Assembly: GCF_902364365.1 (NCBI RefSeq)
Contig: NZ_CABJDN010000001.1
Span: forward strand, 1 to 64,000
Source: Bacteroides intestinalis
GTDB taxonomy: Bacteria; Bacteroidota; Bacteroidia; Bacteroidales; Bacteroidaceae
Direction: 5' to 3'
Length of the DNA: 64,000 bases
This document shows positions 1 to 8,514 of this stretch, in pieces. The notes under the pieces were generated by a model. The model was not told the origin of the DNA. It did no database searches and saw only the letters and a program-made list of their open reading frames with translations. The first letter of the stretch is position 1. Each line of letters begins with the position of its first letter. Position numbers and translations under genes: made by a program.

Positions 1-72
1 CCGGGTTGGACAGTTGCTTCGCTGTGGGAACTATTTTCACCAGGACGTGCAGAGAAGTTCTTATTGAAATAG
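1..72 (+). CDS. C-terminal end of an unidentified protein (partial)
   Basis: The first reading frame is open from the window edge and ends at TAG (70-72), giving 23 residues that end in AEKFLLK. A strong hairpin terminator follows 18 bp later, which supports a real gene end. Too little is present to assign a family. It converges on ybeY. Confidence 0.45.
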   Translation, partial: PGWTVASLWELFSPGRAEKFLLK

Positions 73-90
73 AATTTTGATTCAATATAA

Positions 91-144
91 AAAACATCTC
101 CGTTTATTCAGAACACATTATCTGATTAAACGGAGATGTTTTTT
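91..144. terminator. Bidirectional hairpin terminator
   Basis: The 14-bp arms at 93-106 and 127-140 (AACATCTCCGTTTA and its complement) are perfect. The stem is flanked by A-run and T-run on opposite sides, so it can stop both the partial gene on the left and the ybeY transcript coming from the right. Confidence 0.8.
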
Positions 145-182
145 ATGTTATATCCTGATACAGGAATGCTGTCTTGATCTTT

Positions 183-593
183 TTATCGCATAGCCAGAGC
201 CTTGTTTTCTGCTTCTTCCATTATTTCACGTTCTCCAGGACCTTTGTCATTAATCCCGCATAGGTGCAATATGCCATGAATAATAACGCGGTGTAGTTCT
301 GTTTCGTAATCGCTGCCGAACTGCTCCGCATTTGTGCGTACCGTATCAAGGCTAATAAATAAATCTCCACTAAGACGATTGCCTTCACAATAGTCGAAAG
401 TGATAATATCTGTGTAATAGTCATGTTGCAGATATTGACGGTTTACTTCAAGTATCTTTTCATCGGAACAGAAAATATAGGCGATTTCACCGACTCTTTT
501 TTCATAAGTTGCGGCAACGGCCTTAATCCATTCCGTTGTTTTGCTTTTTTTGATGGCGGGCATTTCTACACCGTCTGTCTGATAAGAAACCAT
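183..593 (-). CDS. ybeY: Endoribonuclease YbeY (rRNA maturation)
   Basis: A 136-residue protein of the UPF0054 family, a single-domain zinc-dependent endoribonuclease that acts in the cytoplasm on 16S rRNA 3' end maturation and 70S quality control. The C-terminal motif HGILHLCGIND matches the family signature HGxLHLxGxDH; the first two histidines are kept, but the usual third ligand His is Asp here, as I recall for other Bacteroidota members. The length is typical or slightly short. It lies 26 bp downstream of the SpmA/SpmB-like gene on the same strand, so the two are probably cotranscribed from a promoter near 1880. The spacer is made of short AT-rich direct repeats. An internal Met (residue 11) is an alternative start. 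Confidence 0.9.
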   Translation of the reverse strand: MVSYQTDGVEMPAIKKSKTTEWIKAVAATYEKRVGEIAYIFCSDEKILEVNRQYLQHDYYTDIITFDYCEGNRLSGDLFISLDTVRTNAEQFGSDYETELHRVIIHGILHLCGINDKGPGEREIMEEAENKALAMR

Positions 594-619
594 ATCAATT
601 AAAAATTAAGAATTAAAAA

Positions 620-1852
620 TCAAAAGAAGAATATGTAACTGATGATAATGGCGGCAAGGATACCTGCCAAGTCCGCTATTAGTCCGCAGGTGACAGCATT
701 GCGTGTTTTGGTGATACCCACACTGCCGAAATAAACAGCCAGAATATAAAACGTAGTGTCTGAGGCACCACGGGCCACACAACTCATACGTCCTACGAAA
801 GAGTCCGCACCATATTCTTTCATAGTATCGATCATTAATCCGTTGGCTCCACTACCACTCAGCGATTTCATCAGAGCAGTTGGCAAAGCACCTACAAAGC
901 TGGTATCTACGCCGAACAATCCCACTACATAGCCGATGCCGCTTACTAACATGTCCATTGCACCGGAAGTTCGGAATACGGCAATACCCACCAGAAATGC
1001 TACCAAATAAGGAATGATGCGAACGGCAGTGGTAAATCCTTCTTTGGCGCCTTCCACAAAAGCGTCATATACATTTATTTTCTTCCATAATCCCCATACA
1101 ATGAAGAGTAGGATGATACTGAATAGAATAATATTGGCAATCAATGTGGAATATGTGCCGATTTCTTCCCGACCGAGTCGCATAAACAGGTAAATCAATC
1201 CGGCAAAGAAAAGGCTGATACAACCAATGAGAATAAGGATAGGCTTGTTAATAAGGTTAATGCGTTGTGCTATACTGACCGCAATTACTCCTACAAGAGT
1301 GGAGATAGCAGACGTTATCAGTATTGGGATAAATATATCAGTAGGTTGTGTAGCACCCATCTGCGCACGATACATCATAATGCTGATCGGAATTAGTATC
1401 AATCCGGAAGTGTTGAGCACCAGGAACATGACCATTGGATTAGTCGCCGTATCCTTTTGGGGGTTCAGTTCTTGCAGTTCTTTCATAGCTTTCAATCCCA
1501 TTGGGGTAGCAGCATTATCGAGCCCCAGCATGTTGGCTGACAGGTTCATAAAGATAGAACCCATAGCAGGATGTCCTTTCGGTATTTCGGGGAAGAGGCG
1601 ACAGAAAACAGGGCTTAACCAGCGGGACAACGCATTAATCATACCACTTTGCTCACCAATCTTCATAATACCCAACCAGAGTGAAAGAATACCAGTCAGC
1701 CCCAAAGATATTTCGAAAGCCGTTTTTGAGGAAGTAAATGTAGAGTTGACAAGCTCCGTAAAAATTTCAGTGTTGCCCATAAACAGAAGTTTGATGAGTG
1801 CCACAATGAAAGCAATTACAAAGAATGCTACCCAAATGTAATTTAAAACCAT
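620..1852 (-). CDS. SpmA/SpmB-fusion nucleoside-recognition (Gate) domain membrane protein
   Basis: A 410-residue polytopic inner-membrane protein. The N-terminal half resembles SpmA (SGMINALSRWLSPVFCRLFP, then NLSANMLGLDNAATPMG) and the C-terminal half resembles SpmB (GAKEGFTTAVRIIPYLVAFL, ending in GVARGASDTTFYILAVYFGS-like sequence). Each half carries a nucleoside-recognition or Gate domain. In Bacillus, separate SpmA and SpmB affect spore core dehydration; the fused form in non-sporulating Bacteroidota has no established role, and transport is only inferred from the fold. It is the first gene of a two-gene unit with ybeY. A -7 motif TACTTTTG lies at 1883-1876, about 24 bp before the start. 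Confidence 0.8.
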   Translation of the reverse strand: MVLNYIWVAFFVIAFIVALIKLLFMGNTEIFTELVNSTFTSSKTAFEISLGLTGILSLWLGIMKIGEQSGMINALSRWLSPVFCRLFPEIPKGHPAMGSIFMNLSANMLGLDNAATPMGLKAMKELQELNPQKDTATNPMVMFLVLNTSGLILIPISIMMYRAQMGATQPTDIFIPILITSAISTLVGVIAVSIAQRINLINKPILILIGCISLFFAGLIYLFMRLGREEIGTYSTLIANIILFSIILLFIVWGLWKKINVYDAFVEGAKEGFTTAVRIIPYLVAFLVGIAVFRTSGAMDMLVSGIGYVVGLFGVDTSFVGALPTALMKSLSGSGANGLMIDTMKEYGADSFVGRMSCVARGASDTTFYILAVYFGSVGITKTRNAVTCGLIADLAGILAAIIISYIFFF

Positions 1853-2054
1853 AAAATAACGCGTTGATTTTTATGCAAAAGTAGGAATATCTTTCCATTC
1901 AGCATGATAAATGGAAAGATTATTGCATTTATTAGGGCAATAACGCTATTTCAAATATGAAATTCTGGTTATCTTTGCTTTCTGACATTGAAGCGGTTGT
2001 ATATTATGAAACGGCTGTTTGCAATGCCTCTGTTTAAATCAATAATTAAATAAT
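1853..2054. promoter_or_regulatory. Divergent promoter region between the SpmAB-like and acetylesterase genes
   Basis: On the minus strand, TACTTTTG (1883-1876) fits the Bacteroides -7 box TAnnTTTG for the leftward gene. On the plus strand, TATCTTTG (1970-1977) fits the -7 box for the rightward gene. Neither has a clear TTTG -33 partner. Between them sits a perfect 11-bp inverted repeat (1889-1899 with 1910-1920, loop of 10), placed where a regulator could act on the leftward promoter. Promoter calls rest on the -7 motif only. Confidence 0.4.
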
Positions 2055-4013
2055 ATGAGAAACAAATGTATTTTATTTGCAGCTTTGCTGATGTTATCCG
2101 GTGCAATCTCTGCCAAGGTTGTATTGCCACCGATGTTCTCAGATAATATGGTACTGCAGCAACAGGCGGATGCTCCTGTCTGGGGCGAAGCTAAGCCGAT
2201 GAAAACGGTGAAAGTAACAACTTCCTGGGATGGAAAGACGTATGAGACACAGGCTAACAAAGAAGGTAAATGGAAACTTTCTGTCCGCACACCTGAGGCG
2301 GGTGGCCCCTATGAACTTACGCTGACCGATGGACAGAAACTGGTATTAAAAAATGTAATGATTGGTGAAGTCTGGATATGTTCCGGACAATCCAATATGG
2401 AAATGCCTTTGGAAGGTTGGGGAAAGATTATGGATTACAAAAAAGAGATTGTAGCGGCCGATCATCCTAATATCCGTTTATTACATGTAGAACATGTGAC
2501 GAGTACACAACCAGAGTTCGATATCAAAGTCCGTGATAATGGCTGGCAGGTATGTTCGCCACAAACTATTCCTAACTTCTCGGCTACTGCTTACTTTTTC
2601 GGTCGTGAAATCTCAGAAAAACAGAATGTGCCTGTGGGATTGATTCATACTTCCTGGGGAGGAACAAATGTCGAATCCTGGATAAGTGGAAAAGTGTTGC
2701 AAGAGATGCCGGACTTTAGCAATGTAGTGGAGGAAGTCCGCGCTATGCCTGATAAAACTGCGATGAAAACGGAATATCTGAAAACTCTGGAAGCTTGGAA
2801 TAATCGTGTGGATGAAGGCTTTTCTACCGGAAAACCGGTACGGGCAGAAGTCTCTTTGGATGATAGTAACTGGGCAAAAATGAAATTTCCCGGCATGGTG
2901 GAGGAACAAGGGCTTAATGGCTTTGACGGACTAATCTGGCTCCGCCGGACCGTTGATATACCTGCATCCTGGGCAGGTAAAAAGGTTCAAATGATTTTAG
3001 GAACTATCGATGATAATGATATTACGTATTGGAATGGTCAGGAAGTTGGACGTACTACTGGTTATACTATTCAGCGCAATTATACCATCCCTGGTAAATT
3101 AGTCAAAGCTGGACCACTCAGTCTGGCTATTCGTATTGTAGATACAGGTGGTGGTTGCGGCATGCCGAACGATCTTTATCTTCGTTCTGCCAATGGAGAG
3201 CAAATCAGCCTCGCAGGAGAGTGGAAATACCAAGTGGCGGCTGATGCCCGTAAAGAGGGGATGCCTCCGAAAGACATGTCTGAAAATCCTAATCTGCCAA
3301 CATCTTTGTATAATGCTATGATCCATCCATTAGTACCTTACGGTATTCGTGGTGCTATCTGGTATCAGGGAGAAAACAACGCTTCACGTGCTTACCAGTA
3401 CCGTGAACTTTTCCCGTTAGTCATTGAGAACTGGCGTAAAGATTGGACCCAGGATTTTCCGTTCTACTTTGTACAGTTAGCCAATTTTAAACCTGTATCT
3501 CCGGAGCCAGTTGATTCTGATTGGGCGGAACTTCGCGAAGCGCAAACCCGTACATTATCTGTGGCAAATACGGGTATGGCCGTAATCATAGATAAAGGTG
3601 AAGCAAATGATATTCATCCCAAAGATAAACAGGCAGTTGGTCATCGTTTGGCATTGATAGCCCGTGCCAAGACGTACGGAGAGCAAATACCTTATTCAGG
3701 TCCTATGTACCACTCCTATGAGGTAGATAGAGATAAGATTATCCTTTCCTTTGACCATACTGAAGGTGGTTTAAAGAGTGGTGATGGAAAAGCATTGCAA
3801 GGCTTTTCTATTGCTGGACGCGATCATAAGTTCCACTGGGCAAAAGCAGAAATACAAGGCGATAAGATTGTGGTAAGTTCTCCGGAAGTATCATACCCCG
3901 TTGCTGTTCGCTATGCATGGGCCGATAATCCGGTTTGTAATTTGTATAATGGTGCAGGTCTTCCTGCTTCGCCTTTCCGTACAGATGACTGGAAAGGAGT
4001 GACACAGAAATAA
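2055..4013 (+). CDS. Sialate O-acetylesterase (SGNH/DUF303 family), secreted
   Basis: A 652-residue exported esterase expected to remove O-acetyl groups from sialic acids or other carbohydrates. A signal peptide occupies residues 1-20 (ending SGAISA). The nucleophile motif CSGQSNMEMP is at residues 109-118 with Ser113, and the C-terminal catalytic block NDIHPKDK carries the catalytic His. Between the two halves (about residues 265-380) is a galactose-binding-like insert (LIWLRRTVDIP, then IRIVDTGGGCGMPNDLYL), usual for the long bacterial form. The gene stands alone, with its own -7 motif upstream and a terminator 23 bp downstream. No sialidase is present in the window, so the substrate may be another acetylated glycan. 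Confidence 0.85.
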   Translation: MRNKCILFAALLMLSGAISAKVVLPPMFSDNMVLQQQADAPVWGEAKPMKTVKVTTSWDGKTYETQANKEGKWKLSVRTPEAGGPYELTLTDGQKLVLKNVMIGEVWICSGQSNMEMPLEGWGKIMDYKKEIVAADHPNIRLLHVEHVTSTQPEFDIKVRDNGWQVCSPQTIPNFSATAYFFGREISEKQNVPVGLIHTSWGGTNVESWISGKVLQEMPDFSNVVEEVRAMPDKTAMKTEYLKTLEAWNNRVDEGFSTGKPVRAEVSLDDSNWAKMKFPGMVEEQGLNGFDGLIWLRRTVDIPASWAGKKVQMILGTIDDNDITYWNGQEVGRTTGYTIQRNYTIPGKLVKAGPLSLAIRIVDTGGGCGMPNDLYLRSANGEQISLAGEWKYQVAADARKEGMPPKDMSENPNLPTSLYNAMIHPLVPYGIRGAIWYQGENNASRAYQYRELFPLVIENWRKDWTQDFPFYFVQLANFKPVSPEPVDSDWAELREAQTRTLSVANTGMAVIIDKGEANDIHPKDKQAVGHRLALIARAKTYGEQIPYSGPMYHSYEVDRDKIILSFDHTEGGLKSGDGKALQGFSIAGRDHKFHWAKAEIQGDKIVVSSPEVSYPVAVRYAWADNPVCNLYNGAGLPASPFRTDDWKGVTQK

Positions 4014-4035
4014 TTTATTCGTTTGGTATAATAGA

Positions 4036-4081
4036 AACTCCGCTTATTGTCAATTGTAAATTATTGATAATAAGCGGAGTT
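4036..4081 (+). terminator. Hairpin terminator after the acetylesterase gene
   Basis: The 11-bp arms AACTCCGCTTA (4036-4046) and TAAGCGGAGTT (4071-4081) pair perfectly. The 24-nt loop contains AT-rich AATTGTAAATT text. Only a weak T run follows. Confidence 0.65.
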
Positions 4082-4283
4082 CCTGTTAATACAGTTTGTT
4101 TATAGATACTATGAAAGTGAATTGTAATCCACTAACTAGCGTTTTATGTCTAAAAAATGTTTATTATATGCAATAAAAAGATAAAAATCGTCAATTCCCA
4201 TGCTTTGCAGGATAGGGGGATATTTTATTTCATGCATAAAATATATCTTTATCATCCTATAATATACAACAGACAAATAGCTT

Positions 4284-6278
4284 ATGATGAAAAAAACGAT
4301 TCTTGCCTGTGTTTTTCTGCAATTGGTTTTAGGAACTGTCTTTGCCCAAACGGTGGATTCTACCCATATCAAAAACATGCATGCTTATTACAAAAAGCAT
4401 TTTAGTGATCCGACTGATCCCATAGTGCTGACGGCATCGGATACACTGTTGGATATGGCTATCAGATGCAATGATACAGTAATGTCTAAAATAGCTTTGG
4501 GAGCTAAGTTAGACTATTATTATTATGGTCAAGGTGAGAATCGTACAGATAGTGTTATAGCTGGAGTCAATCGTTTAAAGAGATTTGCTCAGAGTGTTGG
4601 AAACGCTGAACTTTACTATTGGGCATGGGCTGCCAGACTGGTTAATTATTATATTATACAGGGAGAATATAATATTGCTCTTCTCGAAGCTGAAAAGATG
4701 TTGCAGGAGGCAAAAGAGGAGGGAAAGCAAGAAAGTATTGCTGAATGTTATTATGCATTAGCCAATGTCTATGCGGCGAAAGGTTTAATGAAAAAATCTC
4801 AGGAATTCATGCTTAAGGAGATAGATATTTTTGAGAATACCGATGTCGTAAGATATAATATATCCTGTCAGTACAGTGATGCCGCAAAAATATACATTGA
4901 TCTGGGTGAAGAAGAAAAAGCTCCCGAATTACTTAAAAAAGCACTTAAGGCAGTCAAGTCTCCCTATCATGAAGTGACGGCAAACTTGGTTTATGTATCA
5001 CTTTATCTTGCGCAGGGGGATACAGTGGCTGCCCGCCAAGCATTAGAGAAGTGTAGGCAAATGTATGCGAATGAGCCTTCTCTGAAACGCCATATACACT
5101 ATTTGTATGATGTGGAAATTGATTATAACTGGAAAGTCGGTAATTACCAAAAAGCTCTTAGCGTACTGGATGAGCGGGATACTGAGTTAAAGAGGAAAAA
5201 TAATTTAGCCACCTTAATGCAGCTGAGAAAAACAAAGGCGGATATTCTTTGGGATATGAACCGTAAGGAAGAGGCTGCCGGATTATACCGTGATTTTCTC
5301 TTGGAACAAAAGAAGGAGAAAGAAAGAAACGAAGAGGTTGCTACCGGTGAATTTGCTACTATGTTGAATCTGCAACAACTTACTGCTGAAAAGGGACGGT
5401 TGGAAAAGATTTCTCAAAAGAAGCAACTTCAAAATACCCGCATTATTCTTTTCTCTGTCATTGGAATTCTGTGTGTCGTTGTTGTCTTCTTATGGCAACA
5501 GAGAAAACTCAATGCCAAATTAGAGAAATCAAGGGATAAGTTGGATGAAAAGAATCGTATATTGATTGAAGCCAAAGAAGAACTGCGCAAAGCCAAGGAG
5601 GTTGCAGAACAGAGTAATTGGCTGAAAACAATGTTTATTCAGAATATGTCCCATGAAATTCGTACTCCCCTGAACTCCATTGTCGGATTCTCCGGAGTAT
5701 TAGTCGATATGCTTGATGATAAAGAAGACATCGGGCAATATGTGGCATTGATAGAGAGTAACAGTAAGTTGTTGCTAAAGCTGGTAGGTGATATTCTTGA
5801 CATTTCTATTCTTGATAGTGAGGTTGAAATTAAACACAATGCAGTTGATGTCAATGCTTGTTGCCAGGCCTCAATAGATGCGGCGGAAACTTTGTTCTCT
5901 TCGGATATAAAACTTATTTTTAAACCGACCTGTGATGAACTGATTATAAACAGTAATTATAATTATATAGTTCAGGTACTTGATAACCTGCTGAGTAATG
6001 CATCGAAATTCACTCATGAAGGTTCTGTCACATTGACTTATGAGACAAGGAAAGAAACGAACCAATTGATTTTTACGGTTACGGATACCGGAATAGGTAT
6101 TCCCATTGACGAGCAAGAACATGTGTTTGAACGTTTTGTTAAGCTGGATAACTTTAGTCAGGGAGCTGGACTGGGCTTATCCATTTGCCGTATCGTTGCA
6201 GAAAGGTTGGGTGGTTTTCTGATTATAGATAAAGAATATACCCAAGGTACCCGTTTTATTTTCTGTGTATCGATGTAA
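4284..6278 (+). CDS. TPR-sensor membrane histidine kinase (orphan)
   Basis: A 664-residue sensor kinase. The signal peptide is followed by a periplasmic tetratricopeptide region (about residues 30-350, with repeats such as AECYYALANVYAAKGLMKKS). A transmembrane helix follows at about 386-407 (IILFSVIGILCVVVVFLWQQ), then a coiled coil, a HisKA domain with the phospho-acceptor His in NMSHEIRTPLNS (about 455-466) and an HATPase domain with DTGIGI near 600 and GAGLGLSIC. It has no receiver or DNA-binding domain, and no response regulator gene is adjacent, so its partner is encoded elsewhere. The ligand is unknown. The start is the ATG followed by MKKTILACVFLQL, which gives a good signal peptide. 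Confidence 0.85.
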   Translation: MMKKTILACVFLQLVLGTVFAQTVDSTHIKNMHAYYKKHFSDPTDPIVLTASDTLLDMAIRCNDTVMSKIALGAKLDYYYYGQGENRTDSVIAGVNRLKRFAQSVGNAELYYWAWAARLVNYYIIQGEYNIALLEAEKMLQEAKEEGKQESIAECYYALANVYAAKGLMKKSQEFMLKEIDIFENTDVVRYNISCQYSDAAKIYIDLGEEEKAPELLKKALKAVKSPYHEVTANLVYVSLYLAQGDTVAARQALEKCRQMYANEPSLKRHIHYLYDVEIDYNWKVGNYQKALSVLDERDTELKRKNNLATLMQLRKTKADILWDMNRKEEAAGLYRDFLLEQKKEKERNEEVATGEFATMLNLQQLTAEKGRLEKISQKKQLQNTRIILFSVIGILCVVVVFLWQQRKLNAKLEKSRDKLDEKNRILIEAKEELRKAKEVAEQSNWLKTMFIQNMSHEIRTPLNSIVGFSGVLVDMLDDKEDIGQYVALIESNSKLLLKLVGDILDISILDSEVEIKHNAVDVNACCQASIDAAETLFSSDIKLIFKPTCDELIINSNYNYIVQVLDNLLSNASKFTHEGSVTLTYETRKETNQLIFTVTDTGIGIPIDEQEHVFERFVKLDNFSQGAGLGLSICRIVAERLGGFLIIDKEYTQGTRFIFCVSM

Positions 6279-7028
6279 AAGCTAAAATGAAAAAAAGATA
6301 TTTGTATCTATGGCATCTATAACTACCAGTAAGCGTACTGTCATTCCTACTTCCTAATACTTTTCACCGATTTTCCAGATGATTAGTATGACTTATCAAT
6401 ATCCGCATTTTTATATTCTTTCAGAATACTGCAATATATCAAAACTTTATTCTAATCCTAAATTGATATCAACATGATAGGATATATAATAATGTTGTCA
6501 CCAGAAAATTGGTGTCTGTCACGTCTTAATCCCATTAGAATAGCACCTCTTTAAGAGTAATTTGCCAGAAAATAACATTATTCTTCTATCTGATATATGA
6601 ATCTCAATTTTGGGTGATAAATGCTAATATCTGGTCGAATAATATTATCAGATGCCATGTTGCATCTCCTATTTTTGTATCTGAACTAACGAAAACAAGA
6701 TTATAGATTTATAGCGGTTGATCGTTTTCGGAAGTGTATTTCTACTTGATAACATTGCTTGTTTAAAAGTGAAATTTGAGGTAAGAGTTGGTATTGGTCA
6801 AGATTGTGATAGAGTAGGTAATAAGAGATTGTAGGGATAGTTTTGATATAATGAGGTTGTGTCAGAAATGTATGATATCGGCGGCACAGCCTCATTTTCT
6901 AACAGAATGAAACAATGGTACGGGACAGATTTACTATGCTGAGTCATATTAAAAAATAATTTGAAAAAAGAATTACCTGGTTGATAAACTATAATTCAAA
7001 TTTATGTGAAACTTTAAATCTTTAAAAA
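6279..7028. other. 750-bp intergenic region upstream of PUL1
   Basis: No credible protein gene. Visible features are a small hairpin CACCA/TGGTG (6499-6503 with 6510-6514), a possible plus-strand -7 box TATTTTTG (6670-6677) without a clear -33 box, and a strong hairpin with a T tail at 6850-6897. The -7 box and hairpin would bound an RNA of about 215 nt. The last 130 bp before the IPT/NHL gene are AT-rich, with no recognisable promoter. Confidence 0.5.
6850..6897 (+). terminator. Hairpin terminator or attenuator upstream of PUL1
   Basis: A 14-bp stem (AATGAGGTTGTGTC at 6850-6863 with GGCACAGCCTCATT at 6882-6895, two G-U pairs) is followed by a T-rich tail. It lies 130 bp before the first PUL1 gene and more than 570 bp after the histidine kinase gene. 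It therefore more likely ends a separate short transcript or acts in the PUL1 leader than terminates the kinase mRNA. Confidence 0.6.
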
Positions 7029-8489
7029 ATGAGACAAGTTAGAAAAAAGAAAAACATTGTGCAATTGTTTTTGCTACTGTCCTTGATTTTCTGCTCTTGT
7101 AGTTCTAATGAGGACGAGGGAGTGACTGCTTCTTATGACGCAAGTAAGCCGATAGAAATTAAGGATTTCACTCCTAAAAAAGGTGGTGGACAGATGCAAA
7201 TGATTATTTATGGTAGTAATTTTGGTACGGATCCCAAACTTATTTCAGTAAAAGTAGGTGGGAAAGATGCGATTGTTATCAGCGCTAAAGGGACGAGTCT
7301 TTACTGTGTGACGCCTAACAAATGCTATGAAGGTACAGTAGAAGTATCCATACGAGAGTCAAAAGCTTCTGCTAAAGAGAAATTTATTTATGAACGGCAG
7401 AAAGTAGTGACTACTGTATATGGTCATAAGGATGAGCGTGGAAATTATGATGTCGCTGATGGTACTTTTGCTGAGTCTTTTGAAAAGAATCATGGACTAT
7501 TAAATCCTACCTGGCTTTCTTTTGATCCCAACAGTGATAATAAGATATTGTATCTGGCACAGGATGGACAACCGATGCGTATTATTGATTTGGAGAATAA
7601 GAGAATCAGTACGGGCTTAACTAATACTGGTACTACTCTTACACGTATGCGTACCATTGCATGGACTGCCAAAGGCGATACAATGGTTATAGCTAATGAT
7701 GGTGGTGGTCCGAATGACAGGGACGAGAATTTTGCAAGTACAGTTTTTGTTACCCGTGAAAATAATTTCCAAAAAGATGTGCAGGTATTAGCCATCGGTA
7801 AGCAATGTAACGGAGCTGCATTACACCCTGTTAATCAGGAACTGTATTACAATAACTTCAGCCGGGGAAATTTATATCGTTATGATTTTCTTACCTATGG
7901 AGCAGGTGTAGAGGCCTCCACCTTGAACCGTGAGTTTATTTGTACGATTCAAGATAGTAACTGGGAGTTCAATATTACGATGCATCCAAGTGGCAATTAT
8001 GCTTATCTGGTTGTGAAGAACCAACACTATATCATGCGTATGAATTATAATTGGGAGTCAAAAACCTTCGGTACACCTTATTTGATTTGCGGTGGAGTTT
8101 CGCAGGCTGGTTGGCTGGATGGGGTAGGCGCGAGTGCCCGCTTGTCTTCTCCCTATCAGGGAATATTTGTGAAAAATCAGGCTTATGTAGCTGAAGGTAA
8201 AGAGGATCAATATGATTTCTATTTCTGCGATAGAGATAACCATGCAATTCGTGTTCTGACTCCGGAAGGTATTGTAACCACTTTTGCCGGGCGTGGTAGT
8301 ACGAGTGTAGATGGAAAGCCGGAAGGATATATTAATGGAGCTATCCGTGCGGATGCCCGTTTCAATAAACCGGTTTCATTGGCTTACGATGAGAAAAATG
8401 ATGTTTTCTATATTGGAGAGACCGGAAACAATCTTTTGCGTAAGATCGCTTTGGAAGAGTTGGAAGAAGAACCGGAAGAAGGAAAATAA
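7029..8489 (+). CDS. IPT/TIG and NHL-repeat surface lipoprotein of PUL1
   Basis: A 486-residue lipoprotein. The SPII signal ends at the Cys of CSCSSNEDEG (about residue 24), and the acidic residues after it suit surface export. An IPT/TIG immunoglobulin-like domain spans about 40-125 (PIEIKDFTPKKGGGQMQM, GSNFG). An NHL-type beta-propeller fills most of the rest (HPVNQELYYNNFSRGNLYRY, and near the C-terminus GEIVTTFAGRG-like and ETGNNLLRKI blades). Proteins of this class sit beside SusC/SusD and are thought to bind glycan at the cell surface; no catalytic role is seen. It is the first gene of the PUL1 operon, 25 bp before susC, which is unusual because SusE/F-like genes mostly follow susD. Confidence 0.8.
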   Translation: MRQVRKKKNIVQLFLLLSLIFCSCSSNEDEGVTASYDASKPIEIKDFTPKKGGGQMQMIIYGSNFGTDPKLISVKVGGKDAIVISAKGTSLYCVTPNKCYEGTVEVSIRESKASAKEKFIYERQKVVTTVYGHKDERGNYDVADGTFAESFEKNHGLLNPTWLSFDPNSDNKILYLAQDGQPMRIIDLENKRISTGLTNTGTTLTRMRTIAWTAKGDTMVIANDGGGPNDRDENFASTVFVTRENNFQKDVQVLAIGKQCNGAALHPVNQELYYNNFSRGNLYRYDFLTYGAGVEASTLNREFICTIQDSNWEFNITMHPSGNYAYLVVKNQHYIMRMNYNWESKTFGTPYLICGGVSQAGWLDGVGASARLSSPYQGIFVKNQAYVAEGKEDQYDFYFCDRDNHAIRVLTPEGIVTTFAGRGSTSVDGKPEGYINGAIRADARFNKPVSLAYDEKNDVFYIGETGNNLLRKIALEELEEEPEEGK

Positions 8490-8514
8490 TTTTGTTCAGA
8501 TTAATGTAGATAAT

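Noticed and set aside
1227..1841. 204-codon plus-strand open frame
   Set aside because: It is fully antisense to the SpmA/SpmB-like gene and shows no family features.
6288..6323. 11-codon ORF starting MKKRYLYLWHL
   Set aside because: It is too short, directly follows the kinase stop codon and has no ribosome-binding context or family match.
8311..8514. Upstream extension of the PUL1 susC frame
   Set aside because: It overlaps the IPT/NHL gene in another frame and lacks a signal peptide; ATG 8515 gives a proper one.
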